Shown in pieces: positions 26,576 to 35,643 of a DNA stretch of 64,000 bases. Source of the stretch: Paracoccus aurantiacus (GTDB taxonomy: Bacteria; Pseudomonadota; Alphaproteobacteria; Rhodobacterales; Rhodobacteraceae). The translations under genes were made by a program, and so were the position numbers. The stretch covers positions 620,001 through 684,000 of the forward strand of contig NZ_VOPL01000001.1 in the NCBI RefSeq assembly GCF_007993065.1, given 5' to 3'. A model generated the notes under the pieces. The model saw nothing but the letters and a program-made list of their open reading frames with translations, was not told the origin of the DNA and made no database searches. Every line of letters starts with the position of its first letter. Position 1 is the first letter of the stretch.

Positions 26576-27313
26576 TCAGTCCTTCTTGCCTTTGGCCAGA
26601 TCCTTGGCCTGCTTGATCCATTCTTCCCGCTCGATGCGGCCATGGAACGACAGCTGGTCGTCCATGTATTCGACCTCGGCCTTTTTCCAGGCAGCGATCT
26701 GGTCGAAGTGGAAAACGCCGTTCTCGTGCAGCAGCTCTTCCAGCTTCGGACCCACGCCCGAGATCAGTTTCAGGTCGTCGGCACCGCCTTCGCGGGCCTC
26801 GGTCAGAAGGTTCGCCGGGCGGGTGCCGGCAGACGCCTTCGGCGCGTCCTCGGCCTTGTCGGCCTTCTTGGCGGCCGGCTTTTCGGCCTTCGCGGGCTTG
26901 TCCGCCTTCTTCGGTGCAGCCGCCTTCTTGGCAGGCTTCGCGTCCGAGACATAAGCCGCACCGGCAGTGCGTGCCCCGATGGCTTCCTTCACGTCAGACT
27001 TGTCGCCGCCCTTTTCCAGCACGTCCGTAACGCGCAGCAGGGTCAGTTGCTGACGGTGGCCGCGCGTGCGCTGCGAGCTGTGCTTGCGGCGGCGCTTGAC
27101 ATACGTGACGACCTTGTCGGCCTTGATCTGTTCGATCACTTCGGCCTGCACGGCGGCACCATCGACAAGCGGCGAGCCGATCGTCGAGCCGACCATCAGG
27201 ATTTCGTTGAACTGGACCTTGTCGCCTGCATCGGCGGCCAGCTTTTCAACGCGCAGCACATCACCCGCCTGAACGCGGTATTGCTTGCCGCCCGTTTTAA
27301 GAACTGCGAACAT
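26576..27313 (-). CDS. rplU: 50S ribosomal protein L21 with C-terminal HhH extension
   Basis: Residues 1-102 are a complete L21 ([18 protein letters not shown] start, [15 protein letters not shown] in the middle). After it come a Lys/Ala/Pro linker (about 125-165) and a C-terminal domain (172-241; [31 protein letters not shown]) with a helix-hairpin-helix motif. That domain resembles the C-terminal piece of alphaproteobacterial NuoE. At 245 residues it is over twice the normal L21 length. The leader carries several hairpins. Confidence 0.95.
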   Translation of the reverse strand: MFAVLKTGGKQYRVQAGDVLRVEKLAADAGDKVQFNEILMVGSTIGSPLVDGAAVQAEVIEQIKADKVVTYVKRRRKHSSQRTRGHRQQLTLLRVTDVLEKGGDKSDVKEAIGARTAGAAYVSDAKPAKKAAAPKKADKPAKAEKPAAKKADKAEDAPKASAGTRPANLLTEAREGGADDLKLISGVGPKLEELLHENGVFHFDQIAAWKKAEVEYMDDQLSFHGRIEREEWIKQAKDLAKGKKD

Positions 27314-27330
27314 CGTCTTTCCTTCGTATC

Positions 27331-27454
27331 CCGCATCCTGCGGCCCCAGCATCTGCTGGCGTTTCGGGGAACAAGCCCCGCCTTCGGACGGCGCGCCCGG
27401 TCATGGGCGATTGTTGAAAATAGCATACCGGCCAAGGGCAGATGCCCGGCCGGT
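27331..27454 (-). promoter_or_regulatory. Structured 5' leader of rplU-rpmA
   Basis: Between the predicted start of transcription (about 27454) and the rplU ATG are four stem-loops on the minus strand: ACCGGCC...GGCCGGT with an inner GGGCA/TGCCC (27427-27454), CGGGG/CCCCG (27365-27380), CCAGC/GCTGG (27346-27359) and CCGCA/TGCGG (27331-27343). Such leaders often mediate feedback by ribosomal proteins; the mechanism here is inference. Confidence 0.6.
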
Positions 27455-27460
27455 CCGGTG

Positions 27461-27489
27461 CATATGGCGGATTCGGCCTTTCAAGTCAA
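27461..27489 (-). promoter_or_regulatory. Promoter of rplU-rpmA
   Basis: TTGACT (27489-27484), 17 bp, CATATG (27466-27461) on the minus strand. The same form, TTGAC plus N17 plus CATAT, occurs at rnpB and hemA. Confidence 0.7.
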
Positions 27490-27575
27490 CCGTTATCGGG
27501 CCGATTTCCCCGTTTCATTCCTGCACAAATCCGCGCATGTCGCGTCCTGCCGCAATTGCCCGCGATCAGGGCGGC

Positions 27576-27603
27576 TTGAAACCGGGGCGGCAACTGCTAT
27601 CAG
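27576..27603 (+). promoter_or_regulatory. Candidate promoter of tkt
   Basis: TTGAAA (27576-27581), 16 bp, TATCAG (27598-27603), about 30 bp before the tkt start. Both hexamers match at four or more positions. The rest of the 320-bp rplU-tkt region holds the divergent rplU promoter and leader. Confidence 0.5.
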
Positions 27604-27633
27604 GGGTCCGACCTCTATTGCAAGGATGCAGCC

Positions 27634-29652
27634 ATGGATCTCGACGCCCGCCGCAAGGCCGACCCGCAGCACTGGAACCTCGCCACCTCGATCCGCGTCC
27701 TCGCGATGGATGCTGTTCAGGCTGCCAATTCCGGCCATCCCGGGATGCCAATGGGCATGGCCGATGTTGCGACGGTGCTGTTTGGCAAGCACCTCAAGTT
27801 CGATGCCTCGGCCCCGCACTGGTTCGACCGCGACCGTTTCATCCTGTCGGCCGGCCACGGCTCCATGCTGCTTTATGCGCTGCTTTACCTGACCGGCTAC
27901 GAGGATATGACGCTGGAGGAGATCAAGAATTTCCGGCAATGGGGCTCCAAGACAGCGGGGCATCCCGAATACGGCCACGCCGAAGGGATTGAGACGACGA
28001 CCGGCCCGCTGGGTCAGGGCATCGCCAATTCCGTAGGCTTCGCCATGGCAGAAGAAGCCATGCGCGCCGAGTTCGGGGAAGAGCTTTGCAGCCACCGTAC
28101 CTGGGTCATCGCCGGTGACGGCTGCCTGATGGAGGGGATCAGCCAGGAAGCCATCGCGCTTGCCGGCGCACAGCAGCTCGGCAAGCTGATCGTGCTGTGG
28201 GACAATAACGACATCACCATCGACGGCCGCGTCGGAATCGCCGACAAGACCAATCAGCACGAGCGGTTTGCCGCATCTGGCTGGCGCGTGCTGTCCTGTG
28301 ACGGCCATGACGCCGCCGATATTGATCGCGCCCTGACCGAAGCACAGAATTCCGATGGCCGGCCGACGCTTGTCGATTGCAAGACCATCATCGGCTATGG
28401 CTCTGCGAAGAAGCAGGATACCTCGGGCGCGCATGGCTCGCCGTTGGGGGCAGAGGAAATCGCCGCCACCCGCCGCGCGTACGGCTGGGACCATGCCGAA
28501 TTCATCATTCCGGACGATATCCTGTCGCAATGGCGCGATATCGGCAAGCGCGGCGCCGAGGAGCGGGCTGAATGGCAGAAGCGCGTCGATGCGCTACCGG
28601 GCGAGGAACGCGACGAATTCGCGCGCCGCATCTCGGGCGATGTCAGCCCGAAGCTGGCACCTGCGATCACCGCGCTGAAGGAGCAGGCGCTGGAATCGAA
28701 GCCGAAAGTCGCGACGCGCAAGGCATCGGAAATGGTGCTGGAGGTCGTGAACCCCCACCTGCCCGAGATGTTCGGCGGCTCTGCCGACCTGACCGGATCG
28801 AACCTGACCAAGACCGCCGATCTGGGCGAATTCAACGTCCAGAACCGCGCCGGGCGCTATATCCGCTATGGCATTCGCGAACATGGCATGGCGGCGGCCA
28901 TGAACGGCATCTTCCTGCATGGCGGCCTGCGCCCTTATGGCGGGACATTCCTGACCTTCACCGACTATGCGCGCGGCGCGATGCGACTTTCGGCCCTGAT
29001 GGGGATCGCGCCGATCTATGTGATGACGCATGACAGTATCGGTCTGGGCGAGGACGGTCCGACCCACCAGCCGATCGAGCATCTGGCGATCTGCCGCGCG
29101 ACGCCGAACACGCTGGTCATGCGTCCCTGCGACCTGATCGAAACGGCTGAGGCATGGGAAATCGCGATCGAGACGCGCGACGCCCCGACCGTCATGGCGC
29201 TGTCGCGGCAGAACCTGCCCCTGCTGCGCGAAACTGCCAGCGAAAACCTGTCGGCAAAGGGCGCCTATATCCTGCGCGAGGCGTCTGCCGCGCCCAAGGT
29301 GGTGCTGATGGCGACCGGCTCTGAGGTCGAGATCGCCGTCAATGCGCGTGAGACGCTGGAATCGCAGGGAATTCCGACCCGTGTCGTGTCGGTCCCTTGC
29401 ATGGAACTGTTCCGCGCGCAGCCCGAGGCATATCGCCGCGAGGTGCTGCCCGCAGGCACCGTGCGCATCGGTATCGAGGCAGCGATCCGTCAGGGCTGGG
29501 ACTGGCTGCTGATGGGCGAAGGCGGTTCGGACGAAACCAGCGATTTCATCGGCATGACCCATTTCGGCGCGTCGGCACCGGCCGAAACGCTTTATCAGGA
29601 ATTCGGCATCACGCCCGAAAATACCGTCGAAAAGGCCAAGGCGCTGCTGTGA
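27634..29652 (+). CDS. tkt: Transketolase
   Basis: Transketolase moves two-carbon units between sugar phosphates in the pentose phosphate and Calvin cycles. The 672 residues show the TPP-binding [13 protein letters not shown] with NND (DNNDITIDG), the [16 protein letters not shown]-terminal signature, [11 protein letters not shown], and the second signature [26 protein letters not shown] precedes the ATG. No fructose-bisphosphatase or Rubisco genes are nearby, so a housekeeping pentose phosphate role is likely. Confidence 0.97.
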   Translation: MDLDARRKADPQHWNLATSIRVLAMDAVQAANSGHPGMPMGMADVATVLFGKHLKFDASAPHWFDRDRFILSAGHGSMLLYALLYLTGYEDMTLEEIKNFRQWGSKTAGHPEYGHAEGIETTTGPLGQGIANSVGFAMAEEAMRAEFGEELCSHRTWVIAGDGCLMEGISQEAIALAGAQQLGKLIVLWDNNDITIDGRVGIADKTNQHERFAASGWRVLSCDGHDAADIDRALTEAQNSDGRPTLVDCKTIIGYGSAKKQDTSGAHGSPLGAEEIAATRRAYGWDHAEFIIPDDILSQWRDIGKRGAEERAEWQKRVDALPGEERDEFARRISGDVSPKLAPAITALKEQALESKPKVATRKASEMVLEVVNPHLPEMFGGSADLTGSNLTKTADLGEFNVQNRAGRYIRYGIREHGMAAAMNGIFLHGGLRPYGGTFLTFTDYARGAMRLSALMGIAPIYVMTHDSIGLGEDGPTHQPIEHLAICRATPNTLVMRPCDLIETAEAWEIAIETRDAPTVMALSRQNLPLLRETASENLSAKGAYILREASAAPKVVLMATGSEVEIAVNARETLESQGIPTRVVSVPCMELFRAQPEAYRREVLPAGTVRIGIEAAIRQGWDWLLMGEGGSDETSDFIGMTHFGASAPAETLYQEFGITPENTVEKAKALL

Positions 29653-29689
29653 GCGGCAGAGCCTGCCCGCAACGCAAAACCACCACCGG

Positions 29690-29716
29690 GCCGCAACGAT
29701 CTGATATCGTTGCGGC
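29690..29716 (+). terminator. Terminator after tkt
   Basis: A perfect 11-bp stem GCCGCAACGAT / ATCGTTGCGGC with a five-base loop is followed by TTCGG. It lies just 12 bp before the next start codon, so it may also limit read-through into the transporter gene. Confidence 0.75.
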
Positions 29717-29728
29717 TTCGGCGTCCTG

Positions 29729-30679
29729 ATGCGTCCTCTGCCGCGCGCCTTCGCGCTGTTCGGTCGCGAACGCGACGGCACACGCAGGCGCCATGACGGC
29801 GATCAGACGCGCGGCATCGTGATCCTGCTTCTGGCGGTCTTTCTGTTCACGCTGATGGACGCCACGGCAAAGTTTCTGGGCCAGTTCTACGCCCCCCCGC
29901 AGGTCGTGTGGTCGCGCTTCATGGGCAATCTGGTCGTGATCCTGCTGTTTTATCGCAGCCGCTTCCTGCCCAGCCTGCGGTCCCGGCAGCCGGGGCTGCA
30001 ATTCTGGCGCGCGATGACGCAGCTTGCATCTGTTTCGCTGTTCTTCACCGCAATCCAGTACATCGGGATTGCCGAGGCGACGGCGATCATGGACATGAAC
30101 CCGGTGCTTATCACCCTCGGCGCGGCCCTGTTTCTGGGCGAACCCATCGGCTGGCGGCGCGTCGCTGGCATCGTGGCCGCGATGATCGGCGCGCTGCTGA
30201 TCATCCGGCCGGGAATGGGCGTGTTCAACCCTGCCTCGATCCTGCCGCTGATCGGGGCATTCACCTATGCGGCGGGCGCGCTGCTGACACGCGCGGTCCG
30301 TTCGGATTCGCTGGCCACATCGCTGATATGGTCGGTCCTGATCGGTTCGCTGGCCAGCAGCGCGGTCGTGCCGTTCTTCTGGCAACCCGTTCAGGCCGAA
30401 CATCTTTGGGCCTTCGTGATTATCGGGTTGTTCGGCGCGGCCTCGCAGGCGCTGCTGATCCACGCCTTTTCGCTGGCAGAGGCAGGCGCAATCGCGCCCT
30501 TCGGCTATACCGGCCTGATCTGGGCAGCGCTTTGGGGCTGGCTGTTCTGGGGCGTCCTGCCGGATCGCTGGACGGTGACAGGGGCCGTTATCATCGTGGC
30601 TGCCGGTATCTATATCTGGTCGCGTGAAGCGCAGCTGGCCCGCAAGGAGATGATGAGCGATGCCCAAGGCCAGAACTGA
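29729..30679 (+). CDS. DMT family transporter (EamA)
   Basis: The 316-residue inner-membrane protein has a basic N-terminus (1-28) and about ten helices in two EamA repeats; LFLGEPIGWRRVAGIVAAMIGALLIIRP closes the first repeat and the second ends TVTGAVIIVAAGIYIW. Members export amino acids or metabolites. No ribosome-binding site is visible at the ATG, so the start is uncertain. It overlaps the acyltransferase gene by 20 bp. Confidence 0.88.
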   Translation: MRPLPRAFALFGRERDGTRRRHDGDQTRGIVILLLAVFLFTLMDATAKFLGQFYAPPQVVWSRFMGNLVVILLFYRSRFLPSLRSRQPGLQFWRAMTQLASVSLFFTAIQYIGIAEATAIMDMNPVLITLGAALFLGEPIGWRRVAGIVAAMIGALLIIRPGMGVFNPASILPLIGAFTYAAGALLTRAVRSDSLATSLIWSVLIGSLASSAVVPFFWQPVQAEHLWAFVIIGLFGAASQALLIHAFSLAEAGAIAPFGYTGLIWAALWGWLFWGVLPDRWTVTGAVIIVAAGIYIWSREAQLARKEMMSDAQGQN

Positions 30680-31553
30680 AGACGAGATCGGCTGGACAGA
30701 CCGGCTTGCAAATGCGGCTTTCCTGGCCGTGATGGGGCTGGCGCGCGTGCTGCCTTATCAGCACCGCATTCCACTGGTCGGCTGGTTCTTTTCGCGCATC
30801 CTCGGTCCCGTCGCCGGCTGGTCCCGCCGCGCACGCGAAAATCTGGCGCTTGCCATGCCCGAGCTGCCCGAGGCCGAACGCGTGCGCATCGCGCGCGGCG
30901 CGCTCGACAATGCCGGGCGATCCATGGCCGAAATCTATTCGGGCGATGAATTCACCGCGCGCATTCGCGACACCGACCCGCTGAGCGGACCCGGCGTGAG
31001 CGCATTGCAGGAGGCCGCGGAACACGACCGCCCGGTCATCCTGGGCTGCGCGCATTTCGGGAATTACGACGCCATGCGCGCAGCGCTCGCAGCGCGGGGC
31101 TGGCCGGTTGGCGCGCTGTATCGCCCGATGAACAACCCCGCCTTCAATGCCCACTATATTCCCGCAATTCGCGCGATTGCCGAGCCGATTTTCCCGCGCG
31201 GACGGTCCGGCTTCGCCGCAATGCTGAAATTCCTGCGTGGCGGGGGAATGCTCGCGCTTGGCTTCGATCAGTTCGTCCACGACGGAACCCGGCTGCAATT
31301 CTTCGGCTTGCCGTCGCGCACCGTCCTGACACCCGCCGAACTGGCGCTGCGCTATGACGCGCTGCTTGTGCCGATCGCGGGCGTCAGGCAGCCTGACGGG
31401 CTTGGCTTCAGGGTCGAGGTTGGCGCACCGATCGCCCACAGCACCCCGGAAGAGATGATGCAGGCGCTGAACGACGATCTCGAACGCCAGATCCGTGCCC
31501 GACCCGATCAGTGGTTCTGGGTTCACCGCCGCTGGAAGAAGCGCGACCGCTGA
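30660..31553 (+). CDS. Lipid A type lysophospholipid acyltransferase (LpxL/HtrB family)
   Basis: The 297-residue protein has an N-terminal membrane-associated helix and the family HX4D motif in CAHFGNYD (catalytic His and Asp), GALYRPMNNPAFNAHY and FDQFVHDGTRLQFFG. The C-terminal RPDQWFWVHRRWKKR is the standard LpxL/LpxM ending. It likely adds a secondary acyl chain to lipid A at the inner membrane. AAGGAG precedes the ATG inside the transporter gene. Confidence 0.9.
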   Translation: MPKARTEDEIGWTDRLANAAFLAVMGLARVLPYQHRIPLVGWFFSRILGPVAGWSRRARENLALAMPELPEAERVRIARGALDNAGRSMAEIYSGDEFTARIRDTDPLSGPGVSALQEAAEHDRPVILGCAHFGNYDAMRAALAARGWPVGALYRPMNNPAFNAHYIPAIRAIAEPIFPRGRSGFAAMLKFLRGGGMLALGFDQFVHDGTRLQFFGLPSRTVLTPAELALRYDALLVPIAGVRQPDGLGFRVEVGAPIAHSTPEEMMQALNDDLERQIRARPDQWFWVHRRWKKRDR

Positions 31554-31608
31554 TCCCCCGCGCTTTCGCTGCAGGCTCATCCGCGCGAAGGGCCAGTTGG
31601 CGCAGCGA

Positions 31609-33249
31609 TCAGCGGATCAGCTCCTGCCCTTCTGGCAAGCGAATTTCCGTGCTGAGATGCACTTCCTGCGTCTCGCCCGCAGCAAGCGGCATTTCCCAGA
31701 CCAGAACGCCGCGCTTTCCATCCGGGTCCTGCTCAGTCGGCTCGACCGAGGATTGCCAATCGACCGTCACCTCTTTCTGCTCTGACACAGGAACCTGGTC
31801 GATCAGCCGCAAGGTATAGTCGCGCCCGGTCAGGTTCTTCGCCTGCAGGACAGCTTCTTCCGCCATCGAGGCCGCGCGGCGGATCCAGCCGCCTTCGGCG
31901 CTTTCCCGGTCCGGCGTGCGCCGTTCCAGCACAATACCGTCGATTGCGCCGAACCCGGTATGCATCTCGTCGCCGGATGCGATCAGACCAAGCTCCGTCT
32001 GCCCGACGCTGTTTCCGTCAGCATAAAGCGTGACGGGTCCGGGCAGGATCACGTCGGGCAATGGATTCTTGGTATCGACGACAAGATAGGCGCGCGTGTC
32101 GCGGGACGGAACAGCCTCTGCCACCATCGCGTCAACGGGCAAGGCCTGCTCGTCCAGCTTCAGGCGCAGCGCATCGACACCGCTTCGGATATCGACCGGC
32201 GACGCGTAATTGTAGACCGCCGTCGCGCCCTGAAAGTCGACATTCGCGCTTTCGGCCACGACCGGCGCGGGGGCGGCGGCATCGCTCATTTCTGCCGCGG
32301 CCATTGCCCCAACCGCGTCCGCCCTTTCGCGACGAACCGCGCCGCTGCGCGGATCGACCGCCTGCACGATCTGCTCATAAAGCTCGCTCGGCTCGGACCT
32401 GTCCGAAGGGCGGCTGGTCGACAGTGTCAGGGTGACGCCCGACCAGTCCTCGCCCGTCTGCTGTTCGACCATCAGACCACGTTCCAGCGTCAGGGTCTTT
32501 GCCTGCTGATCCAGCCGCATATCGTAAACCGGGCGCCAGCCAGCCGACCATGTATTCGCCGTCACCGAGATCGTGGCTGGTCTGCCCTGCCCCTCGACCG
32601 CGATCACCAGTGCGGCCTGATCGCTTCGCGGCTCTACCAGCGCGTCAAGGCGGGCGACGGCGTCCTCAAGCGCGTTCTCATCCTCCTCACGACCCTGATT
32701 TGCTGCAATCGCGCGGGTCTCGGCGTCAATCGCCATGCGCCGTGCCGCAAGCATGCGCGCGGCGACCATATCGACCAGACCGCCCACATCCCCCGTGGTC
32801 GCATTTTCCGAACTTGCGAGCGTGCGCAGGAAGGACAGCAGATCCTCGGCTGCCTGCGCTTCTGCCTTGATCGCGGCGACGGCGGCATCGCGTTCGCGCA
32901 GCGCGAGCTCAAGGCGGCGCACCTCGGCGCGCGCATCTGTGATCGCCTGCGACTCCGGCGCGCCGTCGGGCAAGGCGCGTCCGGTCTGCAGGCTGACGGC
33001 ACCCAGTGTGGCGCCGTCGGCAGTCAGACGAAGGCTGGCGGGATCGGTATCGGCGGGCAGGCCCGGAATGACGATCTGATGCGCGCCGGTAGGCAGATCC
33101 GCCGTGGCGCGCCGGATCACGCTTGCCCCTTGGGGATAAAGCGTCACGTCCGAGACCGGGGCCTCTACCTCGAAAACATCGGCGGACGCTGACAAGGCAA
33201 GAACGGAAGTGGTGGCGAAAAGGGCAACAGAGCCAAACAGGTAACGCAT
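31609..33249 (-). CDS. Exported DUF4139/DUF4140 protein
   Basis: The 546-residue protein has a signal peptide (1-23, ending ASA before DVFEVEAP). An N-terminal DUF4140 domain (VSDVTLYPQGASVIRRATADLPTGAHQIVIPGLP) is followed by a coiled coil (about 90-200) and the DUF4139 domain (VTANTWSAGWRPVYDMRLD to WEMPLAAGETQEVHLSTEIRLPEG). GAAGGA precedes ATG 33249. These periplasmic proteins are related to the eukaryotic mucoidy-inhibitor A family; the role in bacteria is unknown. Confidence 0.9.
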   Translation of the reverse strand: MRYLFGSVALFATTSVLALSASADVFEVEAPVSDVTLYPQGASVIRRATADLPTGAHQIVIPGLPADTDPASLRLTADGATLGAVSLQTGRALPDGAPESQAITDARAEVRRLELALRERDAAVAAIKAEAQAAEDLLSFLRTLASSENATTGDVGGLVDMVAARMLAARRMAIDAETRAIAANQGREEDENALEDAVARLDALVEPRSDQAALVIAVEGQGRPATISVTANTWSAGWRPVYDMRLDQQAKTLTLERGLMVEQQTGEDWSGVTLTLSTSRPSDRSEPSELYEQIVQAVDPRSGAVRRERADAVGAMAAAEMSDAAAPAPVVAESANVDFQGATAVYNYASPVDIRSGVDALRLKLDEQALPVDAMVAEAVPSRDTRAYLVVDTKNPLPDVILPGPVTLYADGNSVGQTELGLIASGDEMHTGFGAIDGIVLERRTPDRESAEGGWIRRAASMAEEAVLQAKNLTGRDYTLRLIDQVPVSEQKEVTVDWQSSVEPTEQDPDGKRGVLVWEMPLAAGETQEVHLSTEIRLPEGQELIR

Positions 33250-33300
33250 GAACGGTCCTTCGCTGGGGTAGAGGTGAAATTCCATTCGAGCCTGCGAAGA

Positions 33301-33356
33301 GCGGCATTGTTTTTCAAGTCACAATGCCGCGTTCCGCCCGCGGCGACAGTCGCCGC
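33301..33356. terminator. Two tandem hairpins between antiporter and DUF4139 genes
   Basis: GCGGCATTGT / ACAATGCCGC is a perfect 10-bp stem with a 10-base loop (33301-33330). GCGGCGA / TCGCCGC is a 7-bp stem with a three-base loop (33340-33356). They lie after the antiporter stop and before the DUF4139 start, both on the minus strand. No T-run follows, so termination is likely but not proven. Confidence 0.55.
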
Positions 33357-33380
33357 AGCGGCAATATCTGAGGCCGCGGG

Positions 33381-35432
33381 TCAGGCGTCGCGGCTGCCCT
33401 CGCCATCGCCCTTTCGCACTGCTTCGGCTTCGGCGCGCGCCTTTTCCCGCTGGCGCGGGCTTTCATCGCTCTGCGGTGCGGCGTCGTTGCTGGCGGCGTC
33501 ATCCTCTGATCCGTCAGGCTCTGCCGCCTCGACCGCGCCTTCCTGGGCGGCCTCCTCCTCTGCCGCTTTGGCCTCGGTCTTCGCCTGCTCGCGCTGCCTG
33601 GCGCTTTCCTCGGCCTCGCGGCGGATCTTCTCGGCGATTTCCGGGGGGATCAGCGACACGATGCGCATGCCCGCCTTGCCCGACAATTCCGTCTCACGCG
33701 TGACAAACCGAAGCTGGCCGTCGCGCAACGTGGCAAGCGGAATGACGCCCTCGCGCGCCGCGCGCCAGTCGTCGATCGTATATTCCTCGGTCAGGCGCGT
33801 GGTGCGGAACACCCAGCCGTCGGCAAGCAGATCGAGATATTGCGCCAGCGTCTTCCCATCGTTCAGGGGCTGGCCACCCAACTGACTTGGCAAAGCGTGG
33901 CGGGCGCGATCTTCCTTGCTGCGCAGCACCTGCCAGATCGCATCGCGCCCGAATTCCGGCGCGAGGTCAGTCGCGACAAGCGTGTTATAGGCATCGTTGT
34001 CCGACGCGGCGAGGATCGTGGAATAGGCAATGAACTCCACGCCGTGTTCAGCCGCCTCTGACAGGATGTCACCGTAATAGGTCGGCACACCGGCCTCGCG
34101 CGCAGATCGAAGCTGACCCCGGTTCGGGTCCGAGATCAGCACCTTCACGTCAAGATTATCAAGCGCCTTCGCAAGCCCGGTCGTAAAGGTCGAACCGCCG
34201 ACGATAATGACCCCCGGTGCATCGCCCGAGGTCAGGCCAAGCCGTTGCGCAAGCGGTTTAAGCGTGAAGCCGTGCAGCACCACCGTCGCCAGAACCAGAA
34301 CAAAGGCCAGCGGCTGAAGCACGGCACCATCGGCCACACCTTCCGAGACAAGCGCTTCTGCGAAGATGCCGGAAATCGCAAGCAGCACCACCCCGCGCGG
34401 GCCGGTAAAGGCGACAAGCAGCCTTTCGTTCATGGGGATCGACGTGAACGCCAGCGACAACAGCACGGTCGCGGGGCGCACCAGAAGCACGACCGCCAGA
34501 ATGAACAGGACCGACCGGAAATCGAGCAGCTCCATCGTCTCCAGCTTGACGTTCGAGGCAAGCAGAATGAATACGCCCGACAGAAGTAGCGTCGTCGCCT
34601 GCTCTTTGAAGCGGTAGATCTCGGTATAGGATGGCAGGTCGGCATTGGCGATGATGAGGCCCATGACCGTCACGGCAAGCAGCCCCGATTCATGCAGCAC
34701 CATGTCCGACACGGCAAAGACCGCGAGGACCAGTACGAAAAGCATCGGCACCTTCATGTATTCGGGTACAAGCGCCTCTCGGAAGGCCTTGACCACGGCC
34801 AGCCCGCCCGCAAAGCCCACAAGCGTCGCGAAGGCGATCCCGACGCCGACCGTCATGACGGCGTGGGACATATCCATTTCCTGCTGACGGACCATGACCA
34901 CGAACAGCGCGACAACCGCGATCAGCGCGCCAAGCGCGTCGTTGACGATGGCCTCCCACTGCAGAAGCTGGGCGGGACGGTTGTGCAGCTTGGCGGCGCG
35001 CAGAAGCGGCGCGATGACGGTCGGGCCGGTCACGACCATGACCCCGCCGAACACGATGGACGACTGCCAGCTCAGCCCCGCGATGAACGCCAGTGCGGCC
35101 GACGACAGAAGCCAGCCAAGTGGCGCGCCGACAAAGACCAGCCGGCGCACACCCGGCGCGGCATCAGAAAGCTGCTTGAAATTCAGCGTCAGCCCGCCCT
35201 CGAACAGGATCACCGCAACGGCGAGCGAAATCATCGGCCCGACAAGCGGGCCAATATCCCGCGACGGTACGAATATCCCGGTGAACGGACCCAGAATAAG
35301 ACCGGCGACCAGCATCATGACGATGCCGGGCAAGCGAAACCTCCATGCCAGCCATTGCGCGCCAACGCCGACAACCCCAACAAGGGCGAATGCCTCGACC
35401 GGGCTCAGCCCCGCTTCGGAAGTTACTGCCAT
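33381..35432 (-). CDS. CPA-type Na+(K+)/H+ antiporter with RCK-like domain
   Basis: The 683-residue protein has about 12 membrane helices (1-405; LFEGGLTLNF, TGPTVIAPLLR, EAIVNDALGALIA with the conserved Asp of the transport site, TGPRGVVLLAISGIFAE), then a nucleotide-binding RCK/TrkA-N-like domain (about 415-520, GVIIVGGSTFTTGLAKALDNLDVKVLISDPN), and a highly charged tail of about 75 residues (Glu/Ala/Arg). GAGGGA precedes ATG 35432; a GTG lies one codon earlier. It acts in pH or cation homeostasis. Confidence 0.92.
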   Translation of the reverse strand: MAVTSEAGLSPVEAFALVGVVGVGAQWLAWRFRLPGIVMMLVAGLILGPFTGIFVPSRDIGPLVGPMISLAVAVILFEGGLTLNFKQLSDAAPGVRRLVFVGAPLGWLLSSAALAFIAGLSWQSSIVFGGVMVVTGPTVIAPLLRAAKLHNRPAQLLQWEAIVNDALGALIAVVALFVVMVRQQEMDMSHAVMTVGVGIAFATLVGFAGGLAVVKAFREALVPEYMKVPMLFVLVLAVFAVSDMVLHESGLLAVTVMGLIIANADLPSYTEIYRFKEQATTLLLSGVFILLASNVKLETMELLDFRSVLFILAVVLLVRPATVLLSLAFTSIPMNERLLVAFTGPRGVVLLAISGIFAEALVSEGVADGAVLQPLAFVLVLATVVLHGFTLKPLAQRLGLTSGDAPGVIIVGGSTFTTGLAKALDNLDVKVLISDPNRGQLRSAREAGVPTYYGDILSEAAEHGVEFIAYSTILAASDNDAYNTLVATDLAPEFGRDAIWQVLRSKEDRARHALPSQLGGQPLNDGKTLAQYLDLLADGWVFRTTRLTEEYTIDDWRAAREGVIPLATLRDGQLRFVTRETELSGKAGMRIVSLIPPEIAEKIRREAEESARQREQAKTEAKAAEEEAAQEGAVEAAEPDGSEDDAASNDAAPQSDESPRQREKARAEAEAVRKGDGEGSRDA

Positions 35433-35551
35433 CACTATTCCCTCAGATTATCGGATGCCAACCGCGCCCGAACTGATTCTGTTCCGCATCTGCCGCAGCG
35501 GCGCGGGCATTTTTCTGTTAAGATTGACGAATAACGGCGATTAAGCTAGGG

Positions 35552-35630
35552 CATCTGGCGTTCGCATCCGGCGAACGGATGAGGGGCGTGGAACGGCGTC
35601 CCATTTTTATCACCTGTGCGACGCGCACAG
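35552..35630 (+). promoter_or_regulatory. Hairpin-bearing leader of the DEAD-box helicase gene
   Basis: Two stem-loops precede the gene: CGTTCGC / GCGAACG (35559-35577) within flanking CATC/GATG, and CTGTGCG-ACG-CGCACAG (35614-35630), which ends 13 bases before the ATG. The start lacks a good ribosome-binding site. Structured leaders are known in cold-induced helicase genes, so control by RNA folding is plausible. Confidence 0.45.
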
Positions 35631-35643
35631 CGAATGGACGCAA

